Assembly: GCA_900551445.1 (NCBI GenBank)
Contig: URWA01000001.1
Span: forward strand, 62,001-126,000
Source of the DNA: an uncultured Bacteroides sp.
Lineage (GTDB): Bacteria; Bacteroidota; Bacteroidia; Bacteroidales; Bacteroidaceae
Direction of reading: 5' to 3'
Length of the DNA: 64,000 nt
The notes under the pieces are model-generated. The model was not told the origin of the DNA and searched no databases. It saw only the letters and a list, made by a program, of their open reading frames with translations. Position numbers and translations under genes: made by a program. Every line of letters begins with the position of its first letter. The first letter of the stretch is position 1. Below, in pieces: positions 8,206 through 16,226 of the stretch.

Positions 8206-9780
8206 GTGACAAGCGAATTAGTAGTAGACGTACAGCCCAAGGAGATTTCTATCGCTCTCATGGAAGATAAGAACTTGGTAGAATTCCAAAAGGAAGAACG
8301 GAACCTTTCGTTCTCTGTCGGCAACATGTACGTAGGAAAAGTCCGGAAACTCATGCCCGGTCTCAACGCCTGCTTCGTAGATGTAGGTTTTGAGAAAGAC
8401 GCTTTTCTTCACTATTTAGACTTGGGACCACAATTTCATTCTTACCAGAAATACCTCAAGCAAGTCATCAGTGACCGGAAAAAACTCTATCCCATGTCGA
8501 AAGCCTCCATGCTTCCCGACATTGACAAGGACGGAACAATCTCCAGCGTACTCCAGCAAGGACAAGAGGTCATCGTACAGATTGTCAAGGAGCCCATTTC
8601 CACGAAAGGGCCGCGCCTGACCTGTGAGTTGTCGTTCGCCGGACGCTATCTGGTACTGATTCCTTTCAATGACAAGGTATCCGTCTCACAAAAAATTAAA
8701 TCCAGCGAGGAAAGAGCTCGCCTCAAACAGCTGCTGCAGAGCATCAAGCCCAAGAATTTCGGAGTAATTGTACGCACCGTGGCCGAAGGCAAGCGAGTGG
8801 CAGAGCTGGATGCGGAACTGAAAGTCTTGCTGAAACATTGGGAAGAAACCATCACGAAGGTACAGAAGGCCACCAAACTGCCCTCATTGGTTTATGAGGA
8901 GACAAGCCGCACCGTAGCCATGCTGCGCGACTTGTTCAACCCGTCGTACGAAAATATTTACGTAAACGACGAAACCGTTTATAACGAAGTAAAAGATTAT
9001 GTGGCGCTCATTGCACCCGAACGGGCAGGCATCGTGAAGCGCTACACCGGCCAGCTTCCTATTTTCGATAATTTCGGCATCACCAAGCAAATCAAGTCCT
9101 CTTTCGGGAAAACCGTTTCCTACAAAAGTGGGGCTTACCTGATTATCGAACATACCGAAGCACTCCACGTGGTGGATGTAAACAGTGGAAACCGTTCCAA
9201 ATCGACCAACGGACAAGAGGCAAACGCACTCGACGTGAACCTGGGCGCAGCTGATGAGTTGGCACGCCAGCTCCGATTGAGAGATATGGGCGGAATCATT
9301 GTGGTGGACTTCATTGATATGAACCTGGCAGAAAACCGGCAAAAACTTTATGAACGCATGTGCCAGAACATGCAGAAAGACCGGGCCAAACACAACATCC
9401 TTCCTCTGAGCAAATTCGGACTGATGCAAATCACGCGCCAGCGGGTCCGTCCGGCAATGGATGTAACTACCGATGAAGACTGCCCTGTTTGTTTCGGAAA
9501 GGGGAAAATCAAACCTTCCATCCTGTTTACCGATACCCTGGAAAGTAAGATTGACTACTTGGTCAACAAGTTGAAAGTGAAGAAATTTACCTTACACATT
9601 CATCCTTACGTGGCTGCCTATGTGAACCAGGGATTCATGTCCCTGAAACGCAAATGGCAGATGAAGTATGGATTCGGCATCAAAATCGTTCCCAACCAGA
9701 ACCTGGCTTTTTTACAGTATAAATTCTTTGACGTACACAACCAGGAAATGGACATGAAGGAAGAATTCGAAATCAAATAA
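8206..9780 (+). CDS. rng: Ribonuclease G/E family endoribonuclease
   Basis: 524 residues, RNase G size rather than full RNase E. An S1-like RNA-binding region (GNMYVGKVRKLMPGLNACFV) precedes the catalytic DNase I-like domain with its acidic residues in VVDVNSGNRS and IIVVDFIDMN. The Zn-link CPVC (near residue 427) joins protomers in this family. The start is a GTG (MTSELVVDVQPKE); no suitable ATG exists upstream in frame. Processes rRNA and degrades mRNA. It follows HU and the bS22-like gene on the same strand and ends in a strong terminator. Confidence 0.9.
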   Translation: MTSELVVDVQPKEISIALMEDKNLVEFQKEERNLSFSVGNMYVGKVRKLMPGLNACFVDVGFEKDAFLHYLDLGPQFHSYQKYLKQVISDRKKLYPMSKASMLPDIDKDGTISSVLQQGQEVIVQIVKEPISTKGPRLTCELSFAGRYLVLIPFNDKVSVSQKIKSSEERARLKQLLQSIKPKNFGVIVRTVAEGKRVAELDAELKVLLKHWEETITKVQKATKLPSLVYEETSRTVAMLRDLFNPSYENIYVNDETVYNEVKDYVALIAPERAGIVKRYTGQLPIFDNFGITKQIKSSFGKTVSYKSGAYLIIEHTEALHVVDVNSGNRSKSTNGQEANALDVNLGAADELARQLRLRDMGGIIVVDFIDMNLAENRQKLYERMCQNMQKDRAKHNILPLSKFGLMQITRQRVRPAMDVTTDEDCPVCFGKGKIKPSILFTDTLESKIDYLVNKLKVKKFTLHIHPYVAAYVNQGFMSLKRKWQMKYGFGIKIVPNQNLAFLQYKFFDVHNQEMDMKEEFEIK

Positions 9781-9784
9781 CAGG

Positions 9785-9822
9785 AAAAGGCCGTCACCTG
9801 AGAAATGGAGACGGCCTTTTTT
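9785..9822 (+). terminator. Intrinsic terminator after RNase G/E
   Basis: Stem AAAAGGCCGTC / GACGGCCTTTT with a 14-nt loop and a T-run, starting 5 bp after the stop. Confidence 0.88.
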
Positions 9823-9865
9823 GTATCCCTGCCTGTCTTTATCCAAAAACGCTTTGATCCATATA

Positions 9866-9954
9866 CCTCGTCACGTTCGTGTCAAGCTCTCCGCACGTTC
9901 GTGTCAAGACCTCGTCACGTTCGTGTCAAGACCTACGCACGAACGTGACGAGGT
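9866..9954. repeat. Short intergenic repeat cluster, unit core CACGTTCGTG
   Basis: Three direct units of 21-23 bp share the core CACGTTCGTGTCAAG (9866-9886, 9887-9909, 9910-9931). A fourth unit (9932-9954) is inverted: CACGAACGTGACGAGGT is the reverse complement of the start of units 1 and 3. The cluster can therefore fold into a long stem. It sits between the rng terminator and the dipeptidase promoter and has no coding potential. Confidence 0.8.
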
Positions 9955-10073
9955 AATTTCATGCCTGCGCTTGACATTCTTTCCCCAATCATCCTAGAGA
10001 AAACACAGAGAAGTCCAATCATCCTTCAACCGTTTTACAGAGAATATCCTTGCCCCTTTTCCTCTTTTTTTAT

Positions 10074-10081
10074 TATCTTTG
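10074..10081 (+). promoter_or_regulatory. -7 element for the C69/C1 peptidase pair
   Basis: TATCTTTG followed by CG, about 29 bp before the ATG of the C69 dipeptidase. Confidence 0.6.
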
Positions 10082-10109
10082 CGAGCAGATATCATTTTAA
10101 TGTGAAAAC

Positions 10110-11708
10110 ATGAAAATAAGTAACATTTTATTCTTTATTGGGATTACTTTTTCCCAGCTTGCTTTTGCGCAGCAGACTTTGCCGCGCGATCCGGATTGCT
10201 GCACCAGCATCATGGTGGGGAAACTGGCCTCAACCGACGGCTCTGTCATGACGAGCCATACTTGCGACAGCTGGTATCGTACGTGGGTGAACGTAGTACT
10301 GGCAGCAGATTTTGCCAACGACACGGTAATGAACATTTACGACGGACGCATGCACACGGAATCGGTCAACGACCAGACCAACCTGACCGTAAAAGGGCAG
10401 ATTCCACAAGCCAAGCATACCTACGCTTTTCTGGATACGGCCTATCCGTGCCTGAACGAGAAGCAACTGGCCATGGGGGAAACGACCATCAGCGGACGGG
10501 ATACCTTACGAAATTCCAAAGGGATGTTCATGATTGAAGAACTGGCCCGCGTGGCATTGCAACGCTGCACCACGGCCCGTGAGGCCATTCAGCTCATGGG
10601 CAGGCTGGTGAAGGAGTACGGCTATGGCGATTCGGGCGAATGTCTGACCATTGCCGACCCGAAGGAAGTATGGCATTTTGAAATCTTTGGCGAAGGTCCC
10701 GACCAGGTTGGTGGTGTATGGGCTGCCGTCCGTATTCCCGATGACGAAGTAGGAGTTTCGGCCAACATCTCCCGTATCAGCACACTCAACCTGAAAGATA
10801 CAGACCATTACATGGCCTCGGAAAACGTGTTCAGCGTGGCTAAGAAACTCAAGCTGTGGGACGGAAAGGAACCGTTCAAGTTCTGGAAAGCCTACGGAGG
10901 CCCGAACTATTTCGGAAAGATGCAGGCATTCAGTATCCGGGAATTCTTTATCCTAAGCACCCTGGCTCCTTCACTCAAGCTCAGCATGGACGATGAGGAA
11001 CTGCCCCTGAGCGTAAAGCCGGAAAAGAAAATCAGCAATGCCGACGTAATGGCCTACCTGCGACAGACGTACGAAGGTACGGAATGGAGCGTAACAAAGA
11101 ATCTGAAAGTGGCAGTCAAGGACCGGAAGACCGGAAAAACCGACACCATCACCAGCCCGCGCGCCAACCCGTGGATGCGTACCGATGAAGTCCAGCTGTA
11201 CAATGCCCTCCAGAAGGGAAGTGTCACGGCCAACCGGAACGTAGCTGTTCCGCAATGTGCCTACTCCACCGTCATCCAGTTGCGCAGCTGGCTCCCGGAT
11301 GCCGTGGGAGGAGTCTGCTGGTTTGCCATGGACAACCCCGGACAGAGTCCGCGCGTGCCCATCTTCTGCGGAACGACCGACCTGCCTGACATGTTCAAAA
11401 TCTGTGGGAACCACCGCTACCGTCTGGATGCCGCCCTGTGGCATTACCGCCAGGCTAACAAGCTGGCCACGGTGAGATGGGGAAACGCCCGCAAAATCAT
11501 GGAAAAGAACCAGATGCACTTTGAGCGGAAAGGTCTGGAAGAACTGCCGATGGTGGAACAACGCTATGCGGAACTGGTCAAGAGCCAGGGAGAGGATGCT
11601 GCCAAGGCTTATCTGACTGACTACACAAAAGATTTCATCGGGGCCACCCTGCTCCGTTGGGACGAAATGACCGCCAAATACTGGAACGACTATCGTTTCG
11701 GATTCTGA
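10110..11708 (+). CDS. Exported dipeptidase, peptidase family C69
   Basis: 532 residues. A signal peptide (to about Ala20) precedes DPDCCTSIMVGKLASTDGSV. In this Ntn-hydrolase family the N-terminal cysteine, here Cys31 before Thr, is the nucleophile and is exposed by processing. The SHTCDSW block corresponds to the family's usual RNED-type segment in altered form. The length agrees with the PepD-like C69 group, which cleaves dipeptides. The C1-type peptidase gene follows 39 bp downstream, so the two probably form an exported peptide-degrading operon. The signal peptide suggests a periplasmic or surface location. Confidence 0.88.
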   Translation: MKISNILFFIGITFSQLAFAQQTLPRDPDCCTSIMVGKLASTDGSVMTSHTCDSWYRTWVNVVLAADFANDTVMNIYDGRMHTESVNDQTNLTVKGQIPQAKHTYAFLDTAYPCLNEKQLAMGETTISGRDTLRNSKGMFMIEELARVALQRCTTAREAIQLMGRLVKEYGYGDSGECLTIADPKEVWHFEIFGEGPDQVGGVWAAVRIPDDEVGVSANISRISTLNLKDTDHYMASENVFSVAKKLKLWDGKEPFKFWKAYGGPNYFGKMQAFSIREFFILSTLAPSLKLSMDDEELPLSVKPEKKISNADVMAYLRQTYEGTEWSVTKNLKVAVKDRKTGKTDTITSPRANPWMRTDEVQLYNALQKGSVTANRNVAVPQCAYSTVIQLRSWLPDAVGGVCWFAMDNPGQSPRVPIFCGTTDLPDMFKICGNHRYRLDAALWHYRQANKLATVRWGNARKIMEKNQMHFERKGLEELPMVEQRYAELVKSQGEDAAKAYLTDYTKDFIGATLLRWDEMTAKYWNDYRFGF

Positions 11709-11747
11709 TTCCTTTTTATACACACGTAAAAAAACACATAGAAAAAT

Positions 11748-12935
11748 ATGAAAGCAATTACATTTATCTCTGCCCTACTGCTCGCTTCGGCCACACTTCA
11801 GGCACAGCCCAAGGCCGAAGGCTACCAATTTACTACCGTTGTCAACCAGAAAGTGACTCCGGTCAAGAATCAGGCGGCCACCGGTACCTGCTGGTGCTTT
11901 GCCACTACATCCTTCATCGAAGCTGAACTCCTCCGTCAGGGAAAAGGTGAATTCGACCTCTCGGAAATGTACATCGTCCGCCAAAAATACATGAACCAGT
12001 TGAAGGACAATTACCTGCGTCACGGAAAAGGTAATATCGGTCAGGGAAGTATCTCTCCCAGCTGGTTTACCGCCTTCAAGCAGGTAGGTATCGTGCCGGA
12101 AAAAGTGTACAGCGGCATCAACTATAATTCTCCTACCCACAACCACAAGGAACTGGCCTCTTATATGGAAGTCATTGCCGAAAAGGCCATCCAGTTGCGC
12201 CAGCACAGCCCGGAATACGACAAGCTGATCAAGAGCCTGTTTGACATCTACATGGGCGAACTGCCAGAGAAATTCACCTATAAAGGTAAGGAATATACTC
12301 CCCAATCCTTTGCACAGAGTCTGGGCATCCATCCGGAAGACTATGTCATGCTGACCAGCTTCACCCACCAGCCCTACTATCAGGCGTTTGAACTGGAGAT
12401 TCCGGACAACTGGGAGCATGCCAAGATGTACAACCTGCCGCTCGACGAGATGATGCAGGCTGCCGACCATGCCCTGGAAAACGGATATACCGTCTGCTGG
12501 GACGGAGATGTCAGCGAAAAGGGATTCTCCTTCAAGCACGGAGTGGCCATCAATCCGGCCATAGAAAGTACCGGCGACCTGAAAGACACCGACTTTGCCC
12601 GCTGGCAAAGCATGGATGCCAAAGAGAGACTGGATGAAGCCTTCAAGTTTGCATATCCGTGTCCGGAAGTGAAAGTGACACCCGAAATCCGCCAGAAAGG
12701 ATACGAGGCCTTTGTCACCACCGACGACCATCTGATGCACCTCACCGGCATTGCCAAGGACCAGAACGGTACGAAGTACTACATCACCAAGAATTCCTGG
12801 GGTACCGACCGGAACGATTTCGGAGGCTACCTGAACATGTCGGAAAGCTATGTGCGTGCCAAAACCATCTATATTCTTCTGCACAAGGATGCCTTGACCA
12901 AGGAACTGAAGAAAAAACTGGGACTGAACGAATAA
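11748..12935 (+). CDS. Exported C1-family aminopeptidase (bleomycin hydrolase/PepC type)
   Basis: 395 residues with a signal peptide ending near ATLQAQ. The papain-like triad is visible: catalytic Cys48 in GTCWCFAT, preceded by the oxyanion Gln in PVKNQ; the His in DDHLMHLTG; and the Asn in YYITKNSWGTD. The insertions between Cys and His match the bleomycin-hydrolase/PepC subgroup rather than plain papain. Classical PepC is cytoplasmic, so the signal peptide implies a periplasmic version working with the upstream C69 dipeptidase. The C-terminal KKLGLNE lacks the long tail that closes the PepC active site. Confidence 0.9.
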   Translation: MKAITFISALLLASATLQAQPKAEGYQFTTVVNQKVTPVKNQAATGTCWCFATTSFIEAELLRQGKGEFDLSEMYIVRQKYMNQLKDNYLRHGKGNIGQGSISPSWFTAFKQVGIVPEKVYSGINYNSPTHNHKELASYMEVIAEKAIQLRQHSPEYDKLIKSLFDIYMGELPEKFTYKGKEYTPQSFAQSLGIHPEDYVMLTSFTHQPYYQAFELEIPDNWEHAKMYNLPLDEMMQAADHALENGYTVCWDGDVSEKGFSFKHGVAINPAIESTGDLKDTDFARWQSMDAKERLDEAFKFAYPCPEVKVTPEIRQKGYEAFVTTDDHLMHLTGIAKDQNGTKYYITKNSWGTDRNDFGGYLNMSESYVRAKTIYILLHKDALTKELKKKLGLNE

Positions 12936-12968
12936 AACCTGGCTGAAAAACAACCTGGTTGCCAAAAT

Positions 12969-13013
12969 GGATGCTTATCTTTGCAGCAAGTCACAAGATA
13001 AGCATCCTTTTTT
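12969..13013 (+). terminator. Palindrome serving as terminator of pepC and overlapping the fur promoter
   Basis: A perfect 13-bp stem (GGATGCTTATCTT, 12969-12981; AAGATAAGCATCC, 12995-13007) is followed by six T residues directly before the Fur-family ATG at 13014. The -7 element TATCTTTG (12976-12983) lies in the left arm. A transcript starting in the loop cannot form the hairpin, whereas read-through from pepC can. Confidence 0.8.
12976..12983 (+). promoter_or_regulatory. -7 element for the Fur-family regulator
   Basis: TATCTTTG followed by CAG, with a TTG at 12958 at a plausible -33 distance. The predicted leader is about 24 nt and the element lies inside a palindrome. Confidence 0.6.
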
Positions 13014-13442
13014 ATGAAAACAGAAGACTATGCCACAATCCTGGAGACAGCCGGCATCCGCCCTACCTCCACCCGACTGCTCATCTATGAGGCCATTGCC
13101 GCCCAAACCGACACATTCAGTCTGGGCACGCTGGAAAAGCAGCTCGACAGCATCGACAAATCGGTCATTTTCCGCACCCTCGTCCTTTTCCACGAACATC
13201 ATCTCATCCACAGCGTGGACGACGGAAGCGGTTCACACAAATATTGCATCTGCCACAACCACGGCCAGTGCAGCGAAGACGAAGAACACTGCCACTTCTA
13301 TTGTGAGGTATGCCACAATACCTATTGCCTGAACCAGGATCTCATTCCCCACATCAATCTTCCTGAAGGGTTCATTGCCCGGAAAGTCAACTACATCGTG
13401 AAAGGCGTATGCGCCCAATGTGCCGCCAAACATCGGAAATAG
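13014..13442 (+). CDS. Fur-family metal-responsive transcriptional regulator
   Basis: 142 residues. A winged-helix part (ILETAGIRPTSTRLLIYEAI ... DKSVIFRTLVLFHEHHLIH) is followed by a dimerisation and metal-binding region rich in His and Cys: HKYCICHNHGQC, HCHFYCEVCHNTYC and the terminal VCAQC. The two CxxC pairs that form the structural zinc site in Fur/Zur are present (CEVC and CAQC). An additional Cys/His stretch around residues 78-95 is more Zur-like than Fur-like, but the metal cannot be settled from sequence. The promoter palindrome could be its own operator. Confidence 0.88.
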   Translation: MKTEDYATILETAGIRPTSTRLLIYEAIAAQTDTFSLGTLEKQLDSIDKSVIFRTLVLFHEHHLIHSVDDGSGSHKYCICHNHGQCSEDEEHCHFYCEVCHNTYCLNQDLIPHINLPEGFIARKVNYIVKGVCAQCAAKHRK

Positions 13443-13450
13443 GTGTTTTT

Positions 13451-13464
13451 TTGACTTACATCAA
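13451..13464 (+). promoter_or_regulatory. FNR/CRP-like palindrome upstream of microprotein locus A
   Basis: TTGACTTACATCAA, a 5-4-5 palindrome with one mismatch to the FNR consensus TTGAT-N4-ATCAA. Its end is 61 bp before the -7 element. The same element followed by TAAAACA occurs at 28655-28668. Confidence 0.6.
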
Positions 13465-13489
13465 TAAAACATACCCTTTCTCCATTTTT

Positions 13490-13503
13490 ATGTTGTAAAG
13501 CAT
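13490..13503 (+). promoter_or_regulatory. Second conserved palindrome over the -33 region, locus A
   Basis: ATGTTGTAAAGCAT, a 5-4-5 near-palindrome 22 bp before the -7 element. The counterpart at 28694-28707 is ATGCTATAAAACAT, 21 bp before its -7 element. The flanking sequence is not conserved. Confidence 0.5.
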
Positions 13504-13524
13504 ATATCTTATACAAAAAAGCCC

Positions 13525-13532
13525 TATCTTTG
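13525..13532 (+). promoter_or_regulatory. -7 element for microprotein locus A
   Basis: TATCTTTG followed by CAGCGTAAT, matching locus B (TACCTTTG CAGTGTAAT). It leaves a leader of roughly 150 nt before the ATG at 13688. The leader contains a CGTC GGGA GACG hairpin. Confidence 0.6.
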
Positions 13533-13687
13533 CAGCGTAATCAAGAACGGAAGTTCAATGATTGACAAAGTAGAAAGATTGTTTTTTTAGATTATAAGAT
13601 TGTTTTCAACCTCGTCGGGAGACGACGTTTTCAGATTTAGATTAAAAGGTATTAAAGTTTTATTCATTAAAAAGAAAGGGTAACAAC

Positions 13688-13765
13688 ATGAAAACGATGA
13701 AAAATTTCATTCAGAAGATCTTCAAGGGAGATCCGATGATTTGGGGTTACGTAATGCTCAGCTAA
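13688..13765 (+). CDS. 25-residue microprotein A (DPMIWGYVMLS family)
   Basis: The peptide is MKTMKNFIQKIFKG followed by DPMIWGYVMLS and a TAA. I do not recognise it. The N-terminal half is basic and amphipathic and the C-terminal half hydrophobic, so it may bind a membrane or a membrane protein. A paralogue at 28916-29011 has the same 11 residues at the same codons 15-25. All codon differences there are synonymous (I, G, V, L, S), strong evidence that the frame is translated and selected. It has its own promoter with two palindromes, a long leader and a terminator at 13869-13902. The last codons and stop lie inside a hairpin (GGGGTTAC ... GTAACCCC enclosing GCTCA/TGAGC). Confidence 0.72.
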   Translation: MKTMKNFIQKIFKGDPMIWGYVMLS

Positions 13766-13868
13766 TGAGCCAGTAACCCCTTTGCAGGCAAGGATGCCAG
13801 CACCTAAAACTGAAAGTTGTAAAGTTTACTGCATATTCTGTACCGGAATTCCCGGTATGAACTTCAAG

Positions 13869-13902
13869 ATATCCTTCCGAAGTCCTCGGGAGGATATTTT
13901 TT
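13869..13902 (+). terminator. Terminator of microprotein locus A
   Basis: A 12-bp stem (ATATCCTTCCGA with TCGGGAGGATAT, one G-T pair) with a 5-nt loop and a T-run, 104 bp after the stop. The 3' UTR before it carries nothing I recognise. Confidence 0.88.
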
Positions 13903-13995
13903 ATATGCCTGTTTTTCCCCGAATCTTTCCCGAATCCTTGCCAGTTCTAAATCTTTTCCCTAACTTTCCCGCAAATTTCTAAAACCAACACAGAA

Positions 13996-14151
13996 ATGTC
14001 ATTCATCAGAGTCATTCTCTCCATTATTTTTCCGCCCCTTGCCGTCATCGACAAAGGCTGCGGATCGGTACTGATTGTCTTTATTCTCACATTGTGCGGA
14101 TGGATTCCAGGAGTCATCGGTGCCCTTATTATTCTGAACAAACAAAATTAA
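13996..14151 (+). CDS. YqaE/Pmp3-family small membrane protein
   Basis: 51 residues with two hydrophobic segments. The sequence MSFIRVILSIIFPPLAV is followed by IDKGCG and LCGWIPGVIGALIIL. The F-P-P-L-A-V, GCG and WIPGxIxA positions are the signature of the Pmp3/YqaE (UPF0057) family, found in bacteria, fungi and plants and linked to membrane potential and stress. It lies behind the terminator of microprotein locus A and 32 bp before the CBM9-like gene, on the same strand. Confidence 0.88.
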   Translation: MSFIRVILSIIFPPLAVIDKGCGSVLIVFILTLCGWIPGVIGALIILNKQN

Positions 14152-14183
14152 GTTTCTAATTCAATATCCTAAATACTCACACC

Positions 14184-14843
14184 ATGAAAGAATTACATGT
14201 TCCCGAAATTACCGGACAGTCCCGCGTGGCCGCCCAAGATATCCCAACCCTGCTCGATGCACATCAGGTAGAATTCCAACCGATTTCCTGCGTGAACTGG
14301 AAAGATTTTCCTTACTGTCCGGAAGTCGCGTTTCGCATTGCCCATACAGGCGACTTTATCCTGTTGAACTATCGCGTAAAAGAAGAAAGTGTGCGGGCCA
14401 TAGCTGCTGAAGACAACGGTAGAGTTTGGGAAGACTCCTGTTGCGAATTCTTCTTCCAGCTTCCGGAAGATCAGGAAGAAAACGTATATTATAACTTTGA
14501 ATGTAACTGCGGGGGAACCCTCCTCATCGGTGGCGGACGACCGGGCGACAGACCGCACGCTCCGCAAGACATTCTCAAGCAAGTAGACCGCTGGAGTTCA
14601 CTCGGAAAAGCTCCGTTTGAAGAGCATATGGAAGAATGTAATTGGCAACTGGCTCTCTGCATTCCCAAGGAAGCCTTCTTCCGTCATCAGCTGAAAGGCT
14701 TCAAAGGACTGACCGCTTATGCCAATTTCTACAAATGCGGGGACTTGCAGCACACGCCTCACTTCCTGTCATGGAATCCCATTGACCTGCCGAAACCTTG
14801 CTTCCACTGTCCGGAGTTCTTCGGCAAGATTATATTCGAATAA
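14184..14843 (+). CDS. CBM9-like carbohydrate-binding-fold protein
   Basis: 219 residues without a signal peptide. The conserved core VAFRIAHTGDFILLNYRVKEE, the VWEDSCCEFFFQ segment and the C-terminal TAYANFYKCGD plus HFLSWNPI match the family 9 carbohydrate-binding-module-like domain common in Bacteroidota, usually annotated as CBM9-like or DOMON-like. No catalytic domain is attached and no export signal is seen, so a soluble cytoplasmic binding role is inferred; the ligand is unknown. It is convergent with the MFS gene and they share a bidirectional terminator. Confidence 0.8.
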   Translation: MKELHVPEITGQSRVAAQDIPTLLDAHQVEFQPISCVNWKDFPYCPEVAFRIAHTGDFILLNYRVKEESVRAIAAEDNGRVWEDSCCEFFFQLPEDQEENVYYNFECNCGGTLLIGGGRPGDRPHAPQDILKQVDRWSSLGKAPFEEHMEECNWQLALCIPKEAFFRHQLKGFKGLTAYANFYKCGDLQHTPHFLSWNPIDLPKPCFHCPEFFGKIIFE

Positions 14844-14863
14844 TCTCCTCCACCTATAAACAC

Positions 14864-14911
14864 GCCAGCGGCCTGCTTTCAAACATCGAGTTTTGAGAGC
14901 AGGCCGCTGGC
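14864..14911. terminator. Bidirectional hairpin between convergent genes
   Basis: Inverted repeat GCCAGCGGCCTGCTTTCAAA / TTTTGAGAGCAGGCCGCTGGC, placed between the stops of the CBM9-like and MFS genes. There is no long T-run, but the strong GC stem suits convergent termination. Confidence 0.75.
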
Positions 14912-14915
14912 CGTA

Positions 14916-16142
14916 TCACTTCCTCGCAATCCACACATAGACATTTTTCATTCCTTTAAACAACCACAAGACACCCAGAGAAATAATCCAAGCCACGGCC
15001 AAGAGCACAAAAAGAAATTCCATAAAAGAACTCCACCCATAGTTGGACAGCACGATGCCGGACAAGGAGCCCACCAGGCTGGAACCGGCATAATAGAACA
15101 ACCAGTAAATGCTGGTGGCGCTGCTTTTCATCTGCCCGGCATGCACCGATACAATCCGACTAGCCAGCGTATGAGTCCCGAAAAAGGCAAAGGTCATCAA
15201 TCCCAGTCCCAGTACGATAGCCCAAAGCTGCATCCAGAGCAACAAAGCCATCCCGACTCCCATCAGTCCCAACGTGCCTTGCAAGAGCATTTCCGGACTA
15301 TACTTGTCCGAAAGACCGCCGGCCACGACCGAACCGATGATTCCCGCCACATACATGGTAAAAATCAGTGCCACCCAATGATGAGGTAGCGAAAAAGGAG
15401 GTGCCTCCAGCAAGAAAGACAGATAATTGTAGATGCTCACAAAAATACCCATGGAAAGCGCGGCTATGAGATACATGGAAAGAAAAGTACTTCGGGTTAA
15501 AAGGAAACGCATCTGACGCAATTTTTCCAGAAAAGATACCGACACCGCGGAGAAGTTTTTCCCGGCAGGAATCTTCCAGCAGAACAATCCGCCCAGCAGC
15601 AGACTGACAATACCTATCAGCCACACAGCCGACTGCCATCCTCCCCATCCGGACACCAGTGTGGCAGCCACTCGCCCCGACATTCCGCCCAGTGTATTCC
15701 CACTGAGATACAGACTGATGGCCAGCCCGATCATGGCTTTGTCCACCTCTTCCGAAAGATAGGCCAATGCCACCGACGACACCCCGGCCAGCACCATTCC
15801 TTTCAACAGATTCAAAGCCAGCAGAAGAGAATAGCTGTCGGTAAAGGCAGACACAATGGTCAACAGGGAAGAAAGCAGTAACGAAGCTCCCATCAGGCGT
15901 TCGCGTGACACGGAATCGGCCTTGAAAGCCATGACAATCAGTCCCAATGCCATGCCGGCAGTAGAGGCAGACACCGACAGACTGCTTTCCGCCGGACTGA
16001 CACCAAAGTTCCGGCACATTTCCGAAAGCATGGGCTGAAACAAATACAACTGGGCAAAGACCGACAATCCGGACAAAAACATGCAGTTACGTATCAGGCG
16101 AAACCGTGCAACCGCCTCACGTGAACGATTCATTTCTTTCAT
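14916..16142 (-). CDS. MFS transporter (YnfM/AraJ-like exporter)
   Basis: 408 residues with about twelve membrane helices. The loop 2-3 region FKADSVSRERLMGASLL is the degenerate MFS motif, and motif C-like glycines occur in helix 5 (LSGNTLGGMSGRVAATLV). Closest by pattern to the YnfM-type subgroup of drug or metabolite exporters; the substrate is unknown. The promoter TACCTTTG is at 16170-16177, and an 11-bp perfect inverted repeat covers the -33 position, which suggests local repression. The start MKEMNR is supported by a short leader of about 20 nt. Confidence 0.85.
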   Translation of the reverse strand: MKEMNRSREAVARFRLIRNCMFLSGLSVFAQLYLFQPMLSEMCRNFGVSPAESSLSVSASTAGMALGLIVMAFKADSVSRERLMGASLLLSSLLTIVSAFTDSYSLLLALNLLKGMVLAGVSSVALAYLSEEVDKAMIGLAISLYLSGNTLGGMSGRVAATLVSGWGGWQSAVWLIGIVSLLLGGLFCWKIPAGKNFSAVSVSFLEKLRQMRFLLTRSTFLSMYLIAALSMGIFVSIYNYLSFLLEAPPFSLPHHWVALIFTMYVAGIIGSVVAGGLSDKYSPEMLLQGTLGLMGVGMALLLWMQLWAIVLGLGLMTFAFFGTHTLASRIVSVHAGQMKSSATSIYWLFYYAGSSLVGSLSGIVLSNYGWSSFMEFLFVLLAVAWIISLGVLWLFKGMKNVYVWIARK

Positions 16143-16169
16143 TTCCTTTTTCTTTCATGATTATGGAAA

Positions 16170-16177
16170 CAAAGGTA
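16170..16177 (-). promoter_or_regulatory. -7 element for the MFS transporter
   Basis: Minus-strand TACCTTTG, a perfect TAnnTTTG, about 28 bp upstream of the ATG. Confidence 0.65.
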
Positions 16178-16200
16178 GGCAGTCGGTTCCAATCTCAATC

Positions 16201-16226
16201 TATCGAAAAAAACTCTTTTTTCGATA
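16201..16226. promoter_or_regulatory. Putative operator overlapping the MFS -33 region
   Basis: TATCGAAAAAA / TTTTTTCGATA, 11-bp perfect arms around ACTC, with a further ATCGATA half-site about 7 bp away. It is centred about 40 bp upstream of the MFS -7 element. The rest of the 383-bp divergent gap to 16525 is AT-rich and I see nothing else in it. Confidence 0.5.

Noticed and set aside
13782..13982. 66-codon frame downstream of microprotein A (MQARMPAPKTESCKVY...)
   Set aside because: Runs through the strong terminator at 13869-13902 and has no counterpart at locus B.
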